Shown here: positions 33,340-41,954 of the stretch, piece after piece
How the letters are laid out: each line of letters starts with the position of its first letter
Position numbering within the stretch: position 1 is the stretch's first letter
Assembly (NCBI RefSeq): GCF_900091475.1
Contig: NZ_FMIB01000002.1
Coordinates: forward strand, 806,001 to 870,000
Source: Micromonospora chersina
GTDB taxonomy: Bacteria; Actinomycetota; Actinomycetes; Mycobacteriales; Micromonosporaceae
Reading direction: 5' to 3'
DNA: 64,000 nt
Notes under the pieces: model-generated
Told to the model about the DNA's origin: nothing
Database searches by the model: none
What the model saw: the letters and a program-made list of their open reading frames with translations, nothing else
Translations under genes and position numbers: made by a program

Positions 33340-34895
33340 GCCGCCTGCTCCAGGATGTCCGTGGCCGGGTTGTAGTAGTCGGCCTCGTGCTTCGCGACGC
33401 CGTCGAGGCCCTTGCCCCGGTCCGCGGGCCGCTTCATGATCCCGAACGTGCCCTCGGCGATCGCCGTCAGCAGCGACTGGTCACCGATGCGGTCCAGCAG
33501 GTCCACGGCCTCGCCGAGCACCCGGTGGGCGCGCTGCTGGATGAACCCGCCCGGCGCCGGCACGAAGTCCTCGTGCAGCCCGCCGGCGGCGCCCAGCACG
33601 TACCGCACGTTCTGCAGGGCGATGTCCCGGTCGGACAGCCACGGGGTGACCACCGCCTCGGTCATCATGCCGACCAGCAGGATGCCCTGCCCGGTCATGG
33701 TGCCGACCAGGTTGAAGAACCCGTCGAGCAGGTTCCCGCGGAACACGTCCCCGGTCATGTGCTTCGTCGGCGGCATCCACTTCAACGGCGCGTCGGGGAA
33801 CAGCTCCCGGGCCAGCAGCGCGTGGGCCAACTCCAGGCGGAACGACTCCGGCACGTCCGGGTTGATCTCGAACGCGTGCCCCAGCCCCAGCTGCCAGTCC
33901 GCCAGGCCCGCCTCGTGGGCGAAGTACTCGTTGAGCAGCTGCGACACCGTCACCGTGTGCGCCTCGTCCACCGCGTCGGCGGTGGTGAGGTAGTTGTCCT
34001 CACCGGTGTTGATGATGATCCCCGCGCGGGCGTGCACCTGCCGGGAGAACCGCTGGTCCACGAACGTGCGGATCGGGTTGATGTCGCGGAACAGGATCCC
34101 GTACATCGAGTCGTTCAGCATCATGTCGAGCCGTTCCAGGCCCGCCAGGGTGGCCATCTCCGGCATGCACAGGCCCGACGCGTAGTTCGTCAGCCGCACG
34201 TACCGGCCCAGCTCCCGCGACGACTCGTCCAGCGCCGCCCGCATCAGCCGGAAGTTCTCCTGCGTCGCGTACGTGCCCGCGAAGCCCTCCCGGGTGGCGC
34301 CCTCCGGCACGTAGTCCAGCAGCGACTGCCCGGTGGAGCGGATCACCGCGATGATGTCCGCGCCCGCCCGCGCCGCCGCCTGCGCCTGCGGGATGTCCTC
34401 GTAGATGTCGCCGGTGGCCACGATCAGGTAGATCCACGGCCGCTGCTTCGGATCCCCGTACCGCTTGACGAGCCGGTCCCGCTCGGCGCGGCGCCGGTCG
34501 ATCTGCCGCACACCCGCCGCGACCGCCTTCCGGGCGGCCCGCCGGGCCGCCGTCGCGGCCTTTCCCGTGGGCAGCGTGAACCGCACCGACCCGGCGGCGG
34601 CCTTCTGCGCCAGCAGCGTCACGTCGGCGATCTGCTCCCGCGCCAGCGCGTCGAACACCGGCACCGCCACCCCGTGCCCCAGACCCACGTCCGCGACGAC
34701 CGCGTCCACGAGGCGGTTCACCCACGGGATGCCGTCCGGGTCGGCGCCGGTCACCCCGGCCAACCGCAGCACCGCCCGCTCCACCGACACCGTCGTGTGG
34801 CTGCGCGCCAGATCCACCACCGGCTGCCCGGCCCGGCGCGCCAACTCCCGCGCCCGCGCCACCAGCGCCGGATCCAACCCAAGCTTGCCTGTCAC
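33336..34895 (-). CDS. kamD: D-lysine 5,6-aminomutase alpha subunit
   Basis: A 519-residue TIM-barrel subunit of the adenosylcobalamin- and PLP-dependent aminomutase. Family stretches include KRYGDPKQRPWIYLIVATGDIYEDIPQAQAAARAGADIIAVIRSTGQSLLDYVPEGAT, TYATQENFRLMRAALDE, MLNDSMYGILFRDINP and KWMPPTKHMTGD. Length equals the clostridial KamD (about 516). It acts as a complex with KamE. Its start overlaps the amidohydrolase stop by four bases and its stop overlaps the kamE start, so subunit synthesis is tightly coupled. Confidence 0.96.
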   Translation of the reverse strand: MTGKLGLDPALVARARELARRAGQPVVDLARSHTTVSVERAVLRLAGVTGADPDGIPWVNRLVDAVVADVGLGHGVAVPVFDALAREQIADVTLLAQKAAAGSVRFTLPTGKAATAARRAARKAVAAGVRQIDRRRAERDRLVKRYGDPKQRPWIYLIVATGDIYEDIPQAQAAARAGADIIAVIRSTGQSLLDYVPEGATREGFAGTYATQENFRLMRAALDESSRELGRYVRLTNYASGLCMPEMATLAGLERLDMMLNDSMYGILFRDINPIRTFVDQRFSRQVHARAGIIINTGEDNYLTTADAVDEAHTVTVSQLLNEYFAHEAGLADWQLGLGHAFEINPDVPESFRLELAHALLARELFPDAPLKWMPPTKHMTGDVFRGNLLDGFFNLVGTMTGQGILLVGMMTEAVVTPWLSDRDIALQNVRYVLGAAGGLHEDFVPAPGGFIQQRAHRVLGEAVDLLDRIGDQSLLTAIAEGTFGIMKRPADRGKGLDGVAKHEADYYNPATDILEQAA

Positions 34896-36466
34896 TCGAG
34901 AGAGCCTTCCTGATAGATCACGTCACCGCGCAGCACCGTCGCCCGGCACACCGGCAGCGGCGTCGGGTCCTCCGCGCCACGCGCCTCCGGGTCCTCGGCC
35001 TGCAACACCGGCAGGCCCCGCTCCACCCCGGCCGGGGTGTCCCACACCGCGAACGTCGCCGGCGCGCCCAGAGCGAGGACACCCTCGTTGTCCAGGTGCA
35101 CCGCCCGCCACCCGCCGCGGGTGTGCGCCGCGAACGCCGCCCGCACACTCATCCGCTGCACCGGGTTGTGATGCGCCGCCGCCGCCCGCACCGACCCCCA
35201 CGGGTCCAGCGGCGTCACCGGCGAATCCGACCCGAACGCCAACGCCACCCCCACCCCGTGCATGGCGCCCATCGGGTTCGACTCCAACGACCGGGACAAC
35301 CCCAGCCGCGACTCGTACATCCGGCCCGCGCCACCCCACAACCGGTCGAACGCCGGCTGCATCGACGCCACGATCCCGTACTCCACGAACCCGGCGATCA
35401 ACCGCTTGCTCATGATCTCCGCGTGCTCGATCCGGTGCCGGGCCGCCCGCAACCGGTCCACGCCCACCTTCTGCGCCGCCTGCGCGAACCCCTCCAGCAC
35501 CGTGCCGATCGCCGCGTCCCCGATCGCGTGGAAACCGCCCTGCAACCCGTGCGCCGCACAGTCCAGCAGATGGTCACGCACCTGCTCCGCGCTCACGTAC
35601 CCGTGCCCGCACGCCCCCGGCTCCCCGTCCAGGTACGCCGCCGACACGTGCGCCGTCCGCGAGCCCAGCGCCCCGTCGGCGAACAGGTCACCACCCGCGC
35701 CCACCGCACCCAGCTCCCGGGCCTTCGCCGCGCCCAGCAGCTCACCCCAGTACCCGTACACCTCCGGCACCCCGGCCCCCGAGATACCCAGCAGCCCGGT
35801 GAAGTCCTCCTCGTCGGAGATGTCCGGGCCACCGCACTCGTGCACCGCGGCGATGCCCAGCGACGCCGCGTGCTGAAGGGCCCGCCGCTGCGCCGCCACC
35901 CGCTGCGCCCGCGTCACCGACGCGAACGCCGCCGCCCGCACCACGTGGTGCGCGTCCCGGCGCAGCCAACCCGACGGGTCGTACCCGGCCGCGGCCGCCG
36001 CGTCCGGGCAGGCCGCCAGCAGCGCCGCCGACACCAGCGCCGAGTGGATCGACGCCTGCGACAGGTACACCTTCCGGCCCCCGGCCGCCCGGTCCAGCGC
36101 CGCCGCGTCCGGCAGGGCCGGCTCCGCCCAGGACGACTCGTCCCAGCCGTGCCCCAGCACCACCGCGTCGGCCGGCAGCGCCGCCGCGAACGCGGCCACC
36201 GCCTCCAGCAGCCCGGACGCCGAGCGCACCGCCGACAGGTCCAGCCCCGACAGGGCCAACCCCGTGTCGGTGGCGTGCACGTGCGCGTCCACGAACGCCG
36301 GCGTCACCAGCGCCCCGCCCAGCTCCACCACCCGGTCGGCGGCCGGCGCGTCCGCGTCGGCGCCCAGCCAGGCGATCCGCCCGTCACGCACCAGCAACGC
36401 CGTCGCGCTCGGATCGGCCGGACAGTGCAGCACTCCGCCGCGGTACAAGGTCGAGGGGTTCGTCAT
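34892..36466 (-). CDS. YtcJ-like metal-dependent amidohydrolase
   Basis: A 524-residue amidohydrolase-superfamily protein of the YtcJ/AtzF-neighbour type. It has HVHATD early (first metal histidines, VDAHVHATD), HECGG in the middle, a FHAIGDAAI histidine, RIEHAEIMS, and the late FGSDSPVTPLDPWGSV aspartate. Family members hydrolyse amides or deformylate small compounds. It sits inside the lysine operon between kdd and kamD with a four-base overlap. It may therefore act on an acylated lysine derivative or pathway intermediate. That is an inference; clostridial lysine clusters lack it as far as I know. It starts five bases after the kdd stop. Confidence 0.88.
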   Translation of the reverse strand: MTNPSTLYRGGVLHCPADPSATALLVRDGRIAWLGADADAPAADRVVELGGALVTPAFVDAHVHATDTGLALSGLDLSAVRSASGLLEAVAAFAAALPADAVVLGHGWDESSWAEPALPDAAALDRAAGGRKVYLSQASIHSALVSAALLAACPDAAAAAGYDPSGWLRRDAHHVVRAAAFASVTRAQRVAAQRRALQHAASLGIAAVHECGGPDISDEEDFTGLLGISGAGVPEVYGYWGELLGAAKARELGAVGAGGDLFADGALGSRTAHVSAAYLDGEPGACGHGYVSAEQVRDHLLDCAAHGLQGGFHAIGDAAIGTVLEGFAQAAQKVGVDRLRAARHRIEHAEIMSKRLIAGFVEYGIVASMQPAFDRLWGGAGRMYESRLGLSRSLESNPMGAMHGVGVALAFGSDSPVTPLDPWGSVRAAAAHHNPVQRMSVRAAFAAHTRGGWRAVHLDNEGVLALGAPATFAVWDTPAGVERGLPVLQAEDPEARGAEDPTPLPVCRATVLRGDVIYQEGSLE

Positions 36467-36471
36467 GACGC

Positions 36472-37533
36472 TCAGTCTGCCGCCAACCGGGCCTCGAACA
36501 GACGACGCACCCCCGGCTCGCCGCGCAGCAGATCCAGCGCCAACTCGGCGTGCCCCGGCACGTACCCGTTGCCCACCAGCATCGTCACGTCCGCCGCCAG
36601 GCCCTCCGCGCCCAACGCCGCCGCCGCGAAGCTCGTCGCCATCGAGAAGAAGATCACCGTGCCGCCGTCCTCGGTGGCGAGGACCGCACCGTGCTCACAG
36701 CCCGGCACGTCCACGCAGACCACCGTCACGTCCGCCGGCGCGCCCAGCGCCGTGGTCACCGCCGTCGACAGCCCCACCGGGTCCCGGGCGTCGGCCAACG
36801 CCACCACGTCCGCAAGACCGGCCGCTTCCAGCGCGTCGCGCTCCCCCGCCACCGGCACCACCCCGACGGTACGGCCGGCGCCCGCCCGCCGCGCCGCCGC
36901 CAGCGACAGCGAGCCGCTCTTCCCGGCGCCACCGATCACCGCCACCGTCACCGGACGCCCATCGTCCTCGCGGCGGCGCCGCGCCACCTGCTCGGCCACC
37001 ACCCGCGCGGTCAGCGCCGGCGCCCCGCACACGTCCAGCACCGCCAGCGACAGCTCCGGGTGCAGGTCGCCCGGCAGCACCGCGGCGATCGACCGGGCGA
37101 ACAGGATCGCGTACCCGTCGCAGGGCACCTGCTCGCTGCGCCCGTCCCAGCGGGCCAGCCCGTCGAGGATCGTCAGCGGGGTCAGCGTCAGCGACACCAG
37201 CGTCGCCACCCGGTCACCCGGCCGCAACCCCAGCGGGGACCGCTTCCCGGCCTCCTCGACGGTGCCGATCAGCATGCCGCCGGACCCGGTGACCGGGTTC
37301 TGCATCTTCCCCCGGGTCGAGATGATCTCCAGCACCTCGGCGCGGACCTTCTCCCCGTCGCCGCCGTGCTTCTCCGACAGCTGCCGGAAGCTCGCCGCGT
37401 CCAGGTTCAGCCGCTCGACCCGGATGCGCACCTCGTTCGCCGCGATCCGCGGGTCGGCGTCCAGCCGCCACGCCGCCTGCGGCAGCACCCCCGCCGGTTC
37501 CACGACTCGGTGCAGACCCACCGGTGACGTCAC
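36472..37533 (-). CDS. kdd: L-erythro-3,5-diaminohexanoate dehydrogenase
   Basis: A 353-residue NAD(P)-binding enzyme. Conserved stretches include VRIRVERLNLDAASFRQL, MQNPVTGSGGMLIGTVEEAG, RPGDRVATLVSLTLTPL, the nucleotide site VAVIGGAGKSGSLSLAAARRAGA, and a late FFSMATSFAAAALGAEG. Kdd deaminates 3,5-diaminohexanoate to 3-keto-5-aminohexanoate. It heads the minus-strand operon, divergent from kamA. GTG 37533 has GGGGG six bases upstream. The gene's place directly before the 5,6-aminomutase subunits supports the assignment. Confidence 0.93.
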   Translation of the reverse strand: MTSPVGLHRVVEPAGVLPQAAWRLDADPRIAANEVRIRVERLNLDAASFRQLSEKHGGDGEKVRAEVLEIISTRGKMQNPVTGSGGMLIGTVEEAGKRSPLGLRPGDRVATLVSLTLTPLTILDGLARWDGRSEQVPCDGYAILFARSIAAVLPGDLHPELSLAVLDVCGAPALTARVVAEQVARRRREDDGRPVTVAVIGGAGKSGSLSLAAARRAGAGRTVGVVPVAGERDALEAAGLADVVALADARDPVGLSTAVTTALGAPADVTVVCVDVPGCEHGAVLATEDGGTVIFFSMATSFAAAALGAEGLAADVTMLVGNGYVPGHAELALDLLRGEPGVRRLFEARLAAD

Positions 37534-37585
37534 GCCGACCCCCTATGTCCAGCCGCCCGAACCCCCGGCCAGGGGTCGCGTCGCG

Positions 37586-37627
37586 GGAAAACTTCCGGCA
37601 GACTAATTTCTTCACCGGATATTTTCC
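37586..37627. promoter_or_regulatory. paired 11-bp dyads in the kdd/kamA intergenic region
   Basis: GGAAAACTTCC (37586-37596) and GGATATTTTCC (37617-37627) share GGAWA-N2-TTCC and start 31 bases apart, about three helical turns. They lie in the AT-rich middle of the divergent promoter region. They could bind one dimer-of-dimers regulator that controls both halves of the lysine locus. No regulator gene is adjacent. Confidence 0.4.
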
Positions 37628-37676
37628 AGTAGCCTTCAGGATCGCTGATCACCCGCACCACATGTCAGGAGGGGCC

Positions 37677-39083
37677 GTGACCCAGACCCAACCGGTTGAG
37701 ACCATCCCTCAACCCCGTCACGCCCCGGTCGCCGTACCGACCGCCGGGCAGCCGTACGAATACCGCCGCAGCCCCCTGGTCGAACCCGACTGGACGCGCT
37801 TCCCCGGCTGGCGCCACGTCACCCGCGAGCAGTGGGAGAACGCCCAGTGGCAGCGGGTCAACTGCGTCAAGAACATCAAGCAGCTGCGGACCGTCCTCGG
37901 CGACCTCGTCGACGAGACCTTCTACGCCGACCTCGAGGCCGACCAGAAGGCCCTGGCCACCATGTCCATGCTGGTGCCGCCGCAGATGCTCAACACCATG
38001 GTGCCGTTCGAGCCCATGACCACCGAGGCGTTCCTCGCCGACCCGGTCCGCCGCTACATGATCCCCGTGGCCTCCGACCGGCGCACCGACTGGCCGTCCC
38101 ACCCCTACGCCAGCCGCGACAGCCTCCACGAGCACGACATGTGGGTCGCCGAGGGTCTCACCCACCGCTACCCCACCAAGGTCCTCGCCGAACTGCTCTC
38201 CACCTGCCCCCAGTACTGCGGGCACTGCACCCGGATGGACCTCGTCGGCAACTCCACCCCCGCCGTCGACAAGCTGAAGCTCACCCTCAAGCCCGTCGAC
38301 CGCTACGACGCCCACATCGCCTACCTCAAGGGCCACCCCGGCGTCCGCGACGTCGTCGTCTCCGGCGGCGACGTGGCCAACGTGCCGTGGAAGAACCTCG
38401 AGTCCTACCTCATGCGGCTGCTCGAGATCGAGACCATCCGCGACATCCGGCTCGCCACCAAGGCCCTCATGGGCCTGCCCCAGCACTGGCTCCAGGCCGA
38501 TGTCGTCGAGGGCCTCGAACGGGTCGCCCGCACCGCCGCCCGACGGGGCGTCAACCTCGCCATCCACACCCACGTCAACCACGCCCAGTCGATCACCCCG
38601 CTGGTCGCCAAGGCCGCACAGACCGCCCTCGACGTCGGCGTCCGCGACGTCCGCAACCAGGGCGTGCTCATGCGCGGCGTCAACGCCACGAGCGCCGACC
38701 TGCTCGACCTGTGCTTCGCGCTCCAGGGCGAGGCGGGCATCCTGCCGTACTACTTCTACATGTGCGACATGATCCCCAACGCCGAGCACTGGCGGGTCCC
38801 CGTCTGGCACGCCCAGCAGCTCCAGCACGACATCATGGGCTACCTGCCCGGCTACGCCACCCCGCGGATCGTCTGCGACGTCCCGTTCGTCGGCAAGCGC
38901 TGGGTGCACATGCTCACCGAGTACGACCGCGAGCGCGGCATCTCGTACTGGACCAAGAACTACCGCACCTCGATCGAGTCCGCGGACCTCGAAGCGCTCA
39001 ACAAGCGCTACGCCTACTACGACCCGATCGACACGCTGCCCGAGGCCGGCCAGTCCTGGTGGGCCGCCCACCGCGACGACTGA
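37677..39083 (+). CDS. kamA: lysine 2,3-aminomutase (radical SAM)
   Basis: A 468-residue radical SAM, PLP-dependent mutase. The iron-sulfur motif CPQYCGHC gives Cys177, 181 and 184. The barrel includes VVVSGGDVANVPWKNLESYLMRL, IRLATKALMGLP, AIHTHVNHAQSITP and NQGVLMRGVN. The expected PLP lysine lies near Lys407 in CDVPFVGKRWVH, where clostridial enzymes have PGGGGK. It converts L-lysine to L-beta-lysine, the first step of the pathway completed by kamDE and kdd across the divergent promoter. AGGAGG precedes GTG 37677. The motif change leaves some doubt about the exact substrate. Confidence 0.9.
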   Translation: MTQTQPVETIPQPRHAPVAVPTAGQPYEYRRSPLVEPDWTRFPGWRHVTREQWENAQWQRVNCVKNIKQLRTVLGDLVDETFYADLEADQKALATMSMLVPPQMLNTMVPFEPMTTEAFLADPVRRYMIPVASDRRTDWPSHPYASRDSLHEHDMWVAEGLTHRYPTKVLAELLSTCPQYCGHCTRMDLVGNSTPAVDKLKLTLKPVDRYDAHIAYLKGHPGVRDVVVSGGDVANVPWKNLESYLMRLLEIETIRDIRLATKALMGLPQHWLQADVVEGLERVARTAARRGVNLAIHTHVNHAQSITPLVAKAAQTALDVGVRDVRNQGVLMRGVNATSADLLDLCFALQGEAGILPYYFYMCDMIPNAEHWRVPVWHAQQLQHDIMGYLPGYATPRIVCDVPFVGKRWVHMLTEYDRERGISYWTKNYRTSIESADLEALNKRYAYYDPIDTLPEAGQSWWAAHRDD

Positions 39084-39095
39084 CCCCGCACCACC

Positions 39096-39135
39096 CCGTC
39101 GCCCCCGTGAGCCTCCCGGCTTGCGGGGGCGACGG
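39096..39135 (+). terminator. kamA terminator
   Basis: CCGTCGCCCCCG (39096-39107) and CGGGGGCGACGG (39124-39135) form a perfect 12-pair stem with a 16-base loop, 12 bases after the kamA stop. Confidence 0.8.
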
Positions 39136-39180
39136 CCGTTCGGCGCGCGGGGCGTATGGGATCACCGCACCCGCGCACAC

Positions 39181-39217
39181 GGCGGCGGGCCCCCGGATCG
39201 CCCGGGAGCCCGCCGCC
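39181..39217. terminator. second hairpin, csbD side
   Basis: GGCGGCGGGC (39181-39190) and GCCCGCCGCC (39208-39217) pair fully, with extra C/G pairs inside. It lies just beyond the csbD stop on the minus strand and probably ends that transcript. Confidence 0.75.
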
Positions 39218-39224
39218 GTACGTG

Positions 39225-39419
39225 TCACTTGTCGAAGGCGTCCCGGACGTTGCGTCCGGCCTCCTTGACGTTCTGCCCGGCCTGCCGCGCCCGGGCGGCG
39301 GTCTGCTCGTTGGCGCCCTCGGCCCGCAACCGCTCGTTGTCGGTGGCGTCGCCGATCCGCTCCTTGGCCGCGCCGGCCAACTCCTGGGCCCGGCTCTTGG
39401 CCTTGTCGGTGAAGCTCAT
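39225..39419 (-). CDS. CsbD-like general stress protein
   Basis: A 64-residue protein with the CsbD pattern: MSFTDKAKSRAQELAGAAKERIGDATDNERLRAEG, repeated charged amphipathic helices, no Cys or Trp. CsbD-like proteins are made under general stress in many bacteria; their molecular role is not known. GGAGG precedes ATG 39419 by five bases. It is monocistronic between its own hairpin and the SDR gene. Confidence 0.88.
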   Translation of the reverse strand: MSFTDKAKSRAQELAGAAKERIGDATDNERLRAEGANEQTAARARQAGQNVKEAGRNVRDAFDK

Positions 39420-39532
39420 CCCGCCTCCTCGGCTCGTTCGGGCTTCCGTCGATTGCCTCCCCCGCGCCGGTCGGCACAAACGCCGTTCCCGTGCGCACAT
39501 CGCGTAAGGCATCCTAGGAAGATAGGTCGAGG

Positions 39533-40240
39533 TCACCAGGGCAGTGGGCCGGCGGAGTCGAGATACGCGCCGGTCGGCCCGTCCGGACCCACCTGAGCCA
39601 TCCGGACGATGATCTCGGCGCCCTCCTCGACGGTCTGCGTACCGGTCCGCCCGTTCAGGTCGGTCGCCGTGAACCCCGGCTCCACCGCGTTGATCCGCAG
39701 GTCCGGAAACGCCTTGGCGTACTGCACCGTGACCATGTTCAGCGCCGCCTTGGAGGCGGGATACGCCACACCGGGATAGCCGTACGCCACGTCGGCCGGA
39801 TCGGCGAGCCGTGTGAGGGAGGCCAGACCGCTGCTCACGTTCACCACCACCGGGGCGGCCGAGCGCCGCAGCAGCGGCAGGAACGCGTGGGTGACCCGCA
39901 CCGGGCCGAAGACGTTCGTCTCGAACAGCGTCCGCATCTCCTCGGCGGTCACCTCCGCGGCGCCCACCACGCCGTTGTCCGCCGTGCGCCCCTCGACGCC
40001 GGCGTTGTTGACCAGCACGTCCAGTCCCCCACCGGCCTCGACGGTCCGCACCGCCGCCGCCACCGAGGCGTCGTCGGTGACGTCCAGCGGGACGAAGTGG
40101 GCGCCCAGCCGGTCGGCGGCCCGGCGGCCGCGCTCCGCGTCCCGGCTGCCGATCCACACGGTGTGCCCGGCGGCCACCAGCCGGCGGGCGGTCTCGAAAC
40201 CGAGCCCCTTGTTGGCTCCGGTGATCAGTGTCGTCGTCAT
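39533..40240 (-). CDS. SDR-family oxidoreductase
   Basis: A 235-residue classical SDR. It has TGANKGLG at the N-terminus, IGSRDAERGR after strand 2 (Arg suggests NADP), LDVTDD, NNAGVEG, NVSSGLASLTRL, and the active-site YPASK. The sequence is like carbonyl reductase-type SDRs that reduce aldehydes and quinones. It is divergent from a helix-turn-helix regulator 102 bases away, which probably controls it. Confidence 0.92.
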   Translation of the reverse strand: MTTTLITGANKGLGFETARRLVAAGHTVWIGSRDAERGRRAADRLGAHFVPLDVTDDASVAAAVRTVEAGGGLDVLVNNAGVEGRTADNGVVGAAEVTAEEMRTLFETNVFGPVRVTHAFLPLLRRSAAPVVVNVSSGLASLTRLADPADVAYGYPGVAYPASKAALNMVTVQYAKAFPDLRINAVEPGFTATDLNGRTGTQTVEEGAEIIVRMAQVGPDGPTGAYLDSAGPLPW

Positions 40241-40342
40241 GTCACCAGGCTCCGTCGGCGCACGGCGGCCAGCCAGGCGTCCCGTCTTCCTGGGACTGCC
40301 AGGGCCACCCTGGACAGCCGGGCGCGCGGCAGACTGGTGGGC

Positions 40343-41182
40343 GTGGTGGAGGCGGAGTTCGGACAGGCGGTGCGCCGCTGGCGCGACCGGGTGCCGCCCG
40401 AGGCCGCCGGGCTGCCCACCGGCCGGTCGCGGCGGGCGGCCGGACTGCGTCGGGAGGAACTGGCGCTGCTGGCCGGCATCTCCGTCGACTACCTCACCCG
40501 CCTGGAGCAGGGCCGCGCTGCCCACCCGTCGGCGCAGGTGGTCACGGCGCTGGCGCGGGCGCTGCGGCTCTCCGGCGCCGAGCGGGACCACCTCCACCGG
40601 CTGGCCGGGCTCGCGCCGCCCGGCCCGCAGACCATGCCCACCGAGGTCACCCCGAGCGTGCAGCGGCTGCTGGACCGGCTGGCCGGCACCCCCGTGGCGG
40701 TCTACGACGCCGCCTGGACGCTCCTGGTGGCCAACCCGCCGTACGCGGCGCTGATGGGCGACCCGTCCGGGTGGCGGGCCGAGGAGCGCAACGGCGTGTG
40801 GCGGCACTTCCTCGGCCCCGGCTCGCGGGTCCGGCTCGGCCCCGAGGAACGACGCGGGTTCGAGGCCGCGCTGGTCGGCGACCTCCGCTCCGCCGCCGCC
40901 CACTACCCGGCCGACCCGCGGCTGGGCCGGCTCCTCGCCGACCTGCGGGCGCACAGCCCCCGGTTCGCCGAGCTGTGGGACGCCGGCACCGTCGGCCGGC
41001 ACGCCGCCGCGCGCAAGACCGTCGACCACCCGCACGTGGGACCGGTGACCCTCGACTGCGACGTGCTCACCGTCGCCGGCAGCGACCTGCGGATCATGGT
41101 CTACACCGCCGAGCCGGGCAGCCCGGACGCCGAACGCCTCGCCCTGCTCACCGTGCTCGGCACGCAGTCGCTGCGCGGCTGA
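40343..41182 (+). CDS. XRE-family regulator with MmyB-like ligand domain
   Basis: A 279-residue protein. The N-terminal HTH (GLRREELALLAGISVDYLTRLEQGRAAHPSAQVVTALARAL) is of the type found in actinomycete MmyB-like regulators. The C-terminal domain matches MmyB (TPVAVYDAAWTLLVANPPYAALMGDP, NGVWRHFLGPGSRV, VGPVTLDCDVLTVAGSDLRIMVYTAEPGSPD). Such regulators often sit divergent from an SDR, as here, and may bind a lipid-like ligand. GTG 40343 or 40346 starts it; no ribosome site is clear. Confidence 0.88.
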   Translation: MVEAEFGQAVRRWRDRVPPEAAGLPTGRSRRAAGLRREELALLAGISVDYLTRLEQGRAAHPSAQVVTALARALRLSGAERDHLHRLAGLAPPGPQTMPTEVTPSVQRLLDRLAGTPVAVYDAAWTLLVANPPYAALMGDPSGWRAEERNGVWRHFLGPGSRVRLGPEERRGFEAALVGDLRSAAAHYPADPRLGRLLADLRAHSPRFAELWDAGTVGRHAAARKTVDHPHVGPVTLDCDVLTVAGSDLRIMVYTAEPGSPDAERLALLTVLGTQSLRG

Positions 41183-41231
41183 CCCCTCCGCCGGCCGGCC
41201 CCGGACCGCCGGTCCGTGGTTGACTGGCCTG

Positions 41232-41843
41232 GTGAGCGAGATCCTGCTGATCCGGCACGGCGAGACCACCTGGAGCGCCAGCCGCCGGCACACCTCGTAC
41301 ACCGACCTGGAGCTGACCCCCGACGGCGAGCGGCAGTCCCGCGCGCTCGCCGTGGCGCTCGCCGGCCGGCGTTTCGTCCGGGTGCTGTCCAGCCCCCGCC
41401 AGCGCGCGACCCGCACCGCGCACCTGGCCGGGCTCACCGTCGACGCCACCGACCCGGACCTGGCCGAGTGGAACTACGGCGCCTACGAGGGACGCACCAC
41501 CGCCGACATCCACGACGAGAACCCGGCGTGGAACATCTGGACCGACGGCTGCCCCGACGGCGAGTCACCGGCCGAGGTCGGCGCCCGGCTCGACCGCGTG
41601 CTCGACCGGGTGGCCCCGCTGCTGGAGCGGGGCACCGTCGCGCTGGTCGGCCACGCGCACAGCCTGCGGGTGCTCGGCGCCCGGTGGATCGGCCTGCCCC
41701 CGTCCGCCGGCGGGCTGCTGCGGCTGGACACCGCCACGGTCAGCGTGCTCGGTCACGAGCACGGCCGGCGGGTCATCCTGCGGTGGAACCAGCCGGTCCC
41801 GCAGAGCGACCTGAGCGGCCCGGACCGGACCGCCCGGCACTGA
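41232..41843 (+). CDS. histidine phosphatase family protein
   Basis: A 203-residue enzyme of the phosphoglycerate-mutase superfamily. The phosphorylated His is in ILLIRHGETTWS, with SSPRQRATRTA, the acidic LAEWNYGAYEGRT, and a second His in LVGHAHSLRVLGARWIG. The likely activity is phosphatase on a sugar phosphate or other small phosphate ester; a true mutase is unlikely given the length. GTG 41232 gives the family-like MSEILLIRHGE start; TTG 41220 would add four residues. Confidence 0.88.
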   Translation: MSEILLIRHGETTWSASRRHTSYTDLELTPDGERQSRALAVALAGRRFVRVLSSPRQRATRTAHLAGLTVDATDPDLAEWNYGAYEGRTTADIHDENPAWNIWTDGCPDGESPAEVGARLDRVLDRVAPLLERGTVALVGHAHSLRVLGARWIGLPPSAGGLLRLDTATVSVLGHEHGRRVILRWNQPVPQSDLSGPDRTARH

Positions 41844-41905
41844 TCCCGGCCGCCGGTCCCCCGCGCCGCGCCCGGGAACCGCGCGAGCGGCGCCAGAAAC
41901 ACGAC

Positions 41906-41940
41906 CGGCTCCGGTCGGCGTCGATGCCGAACCGGAGCCG
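41906..41940. terminator. terminator between convergent genes
   Basis: CGGCTCCGGTCGGC and GCCG-A-ACCGGAGCCG form a 14-pair stem with one bulged A. It separates the phosphatase gene from the convergent CDP-glycerol transferase gene. Confidence 0.75.
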
Positions 41941-41954
41941 ATCGTGGCTGCCGC

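Noticed and set aside
34467..34700. Plus-strand ORF (34465-35415) inside kamD and the amidohydrolase gene
   Set aside because: Pro/Thr/Arg-rich shadow frame crossing two well-supported coding regions.
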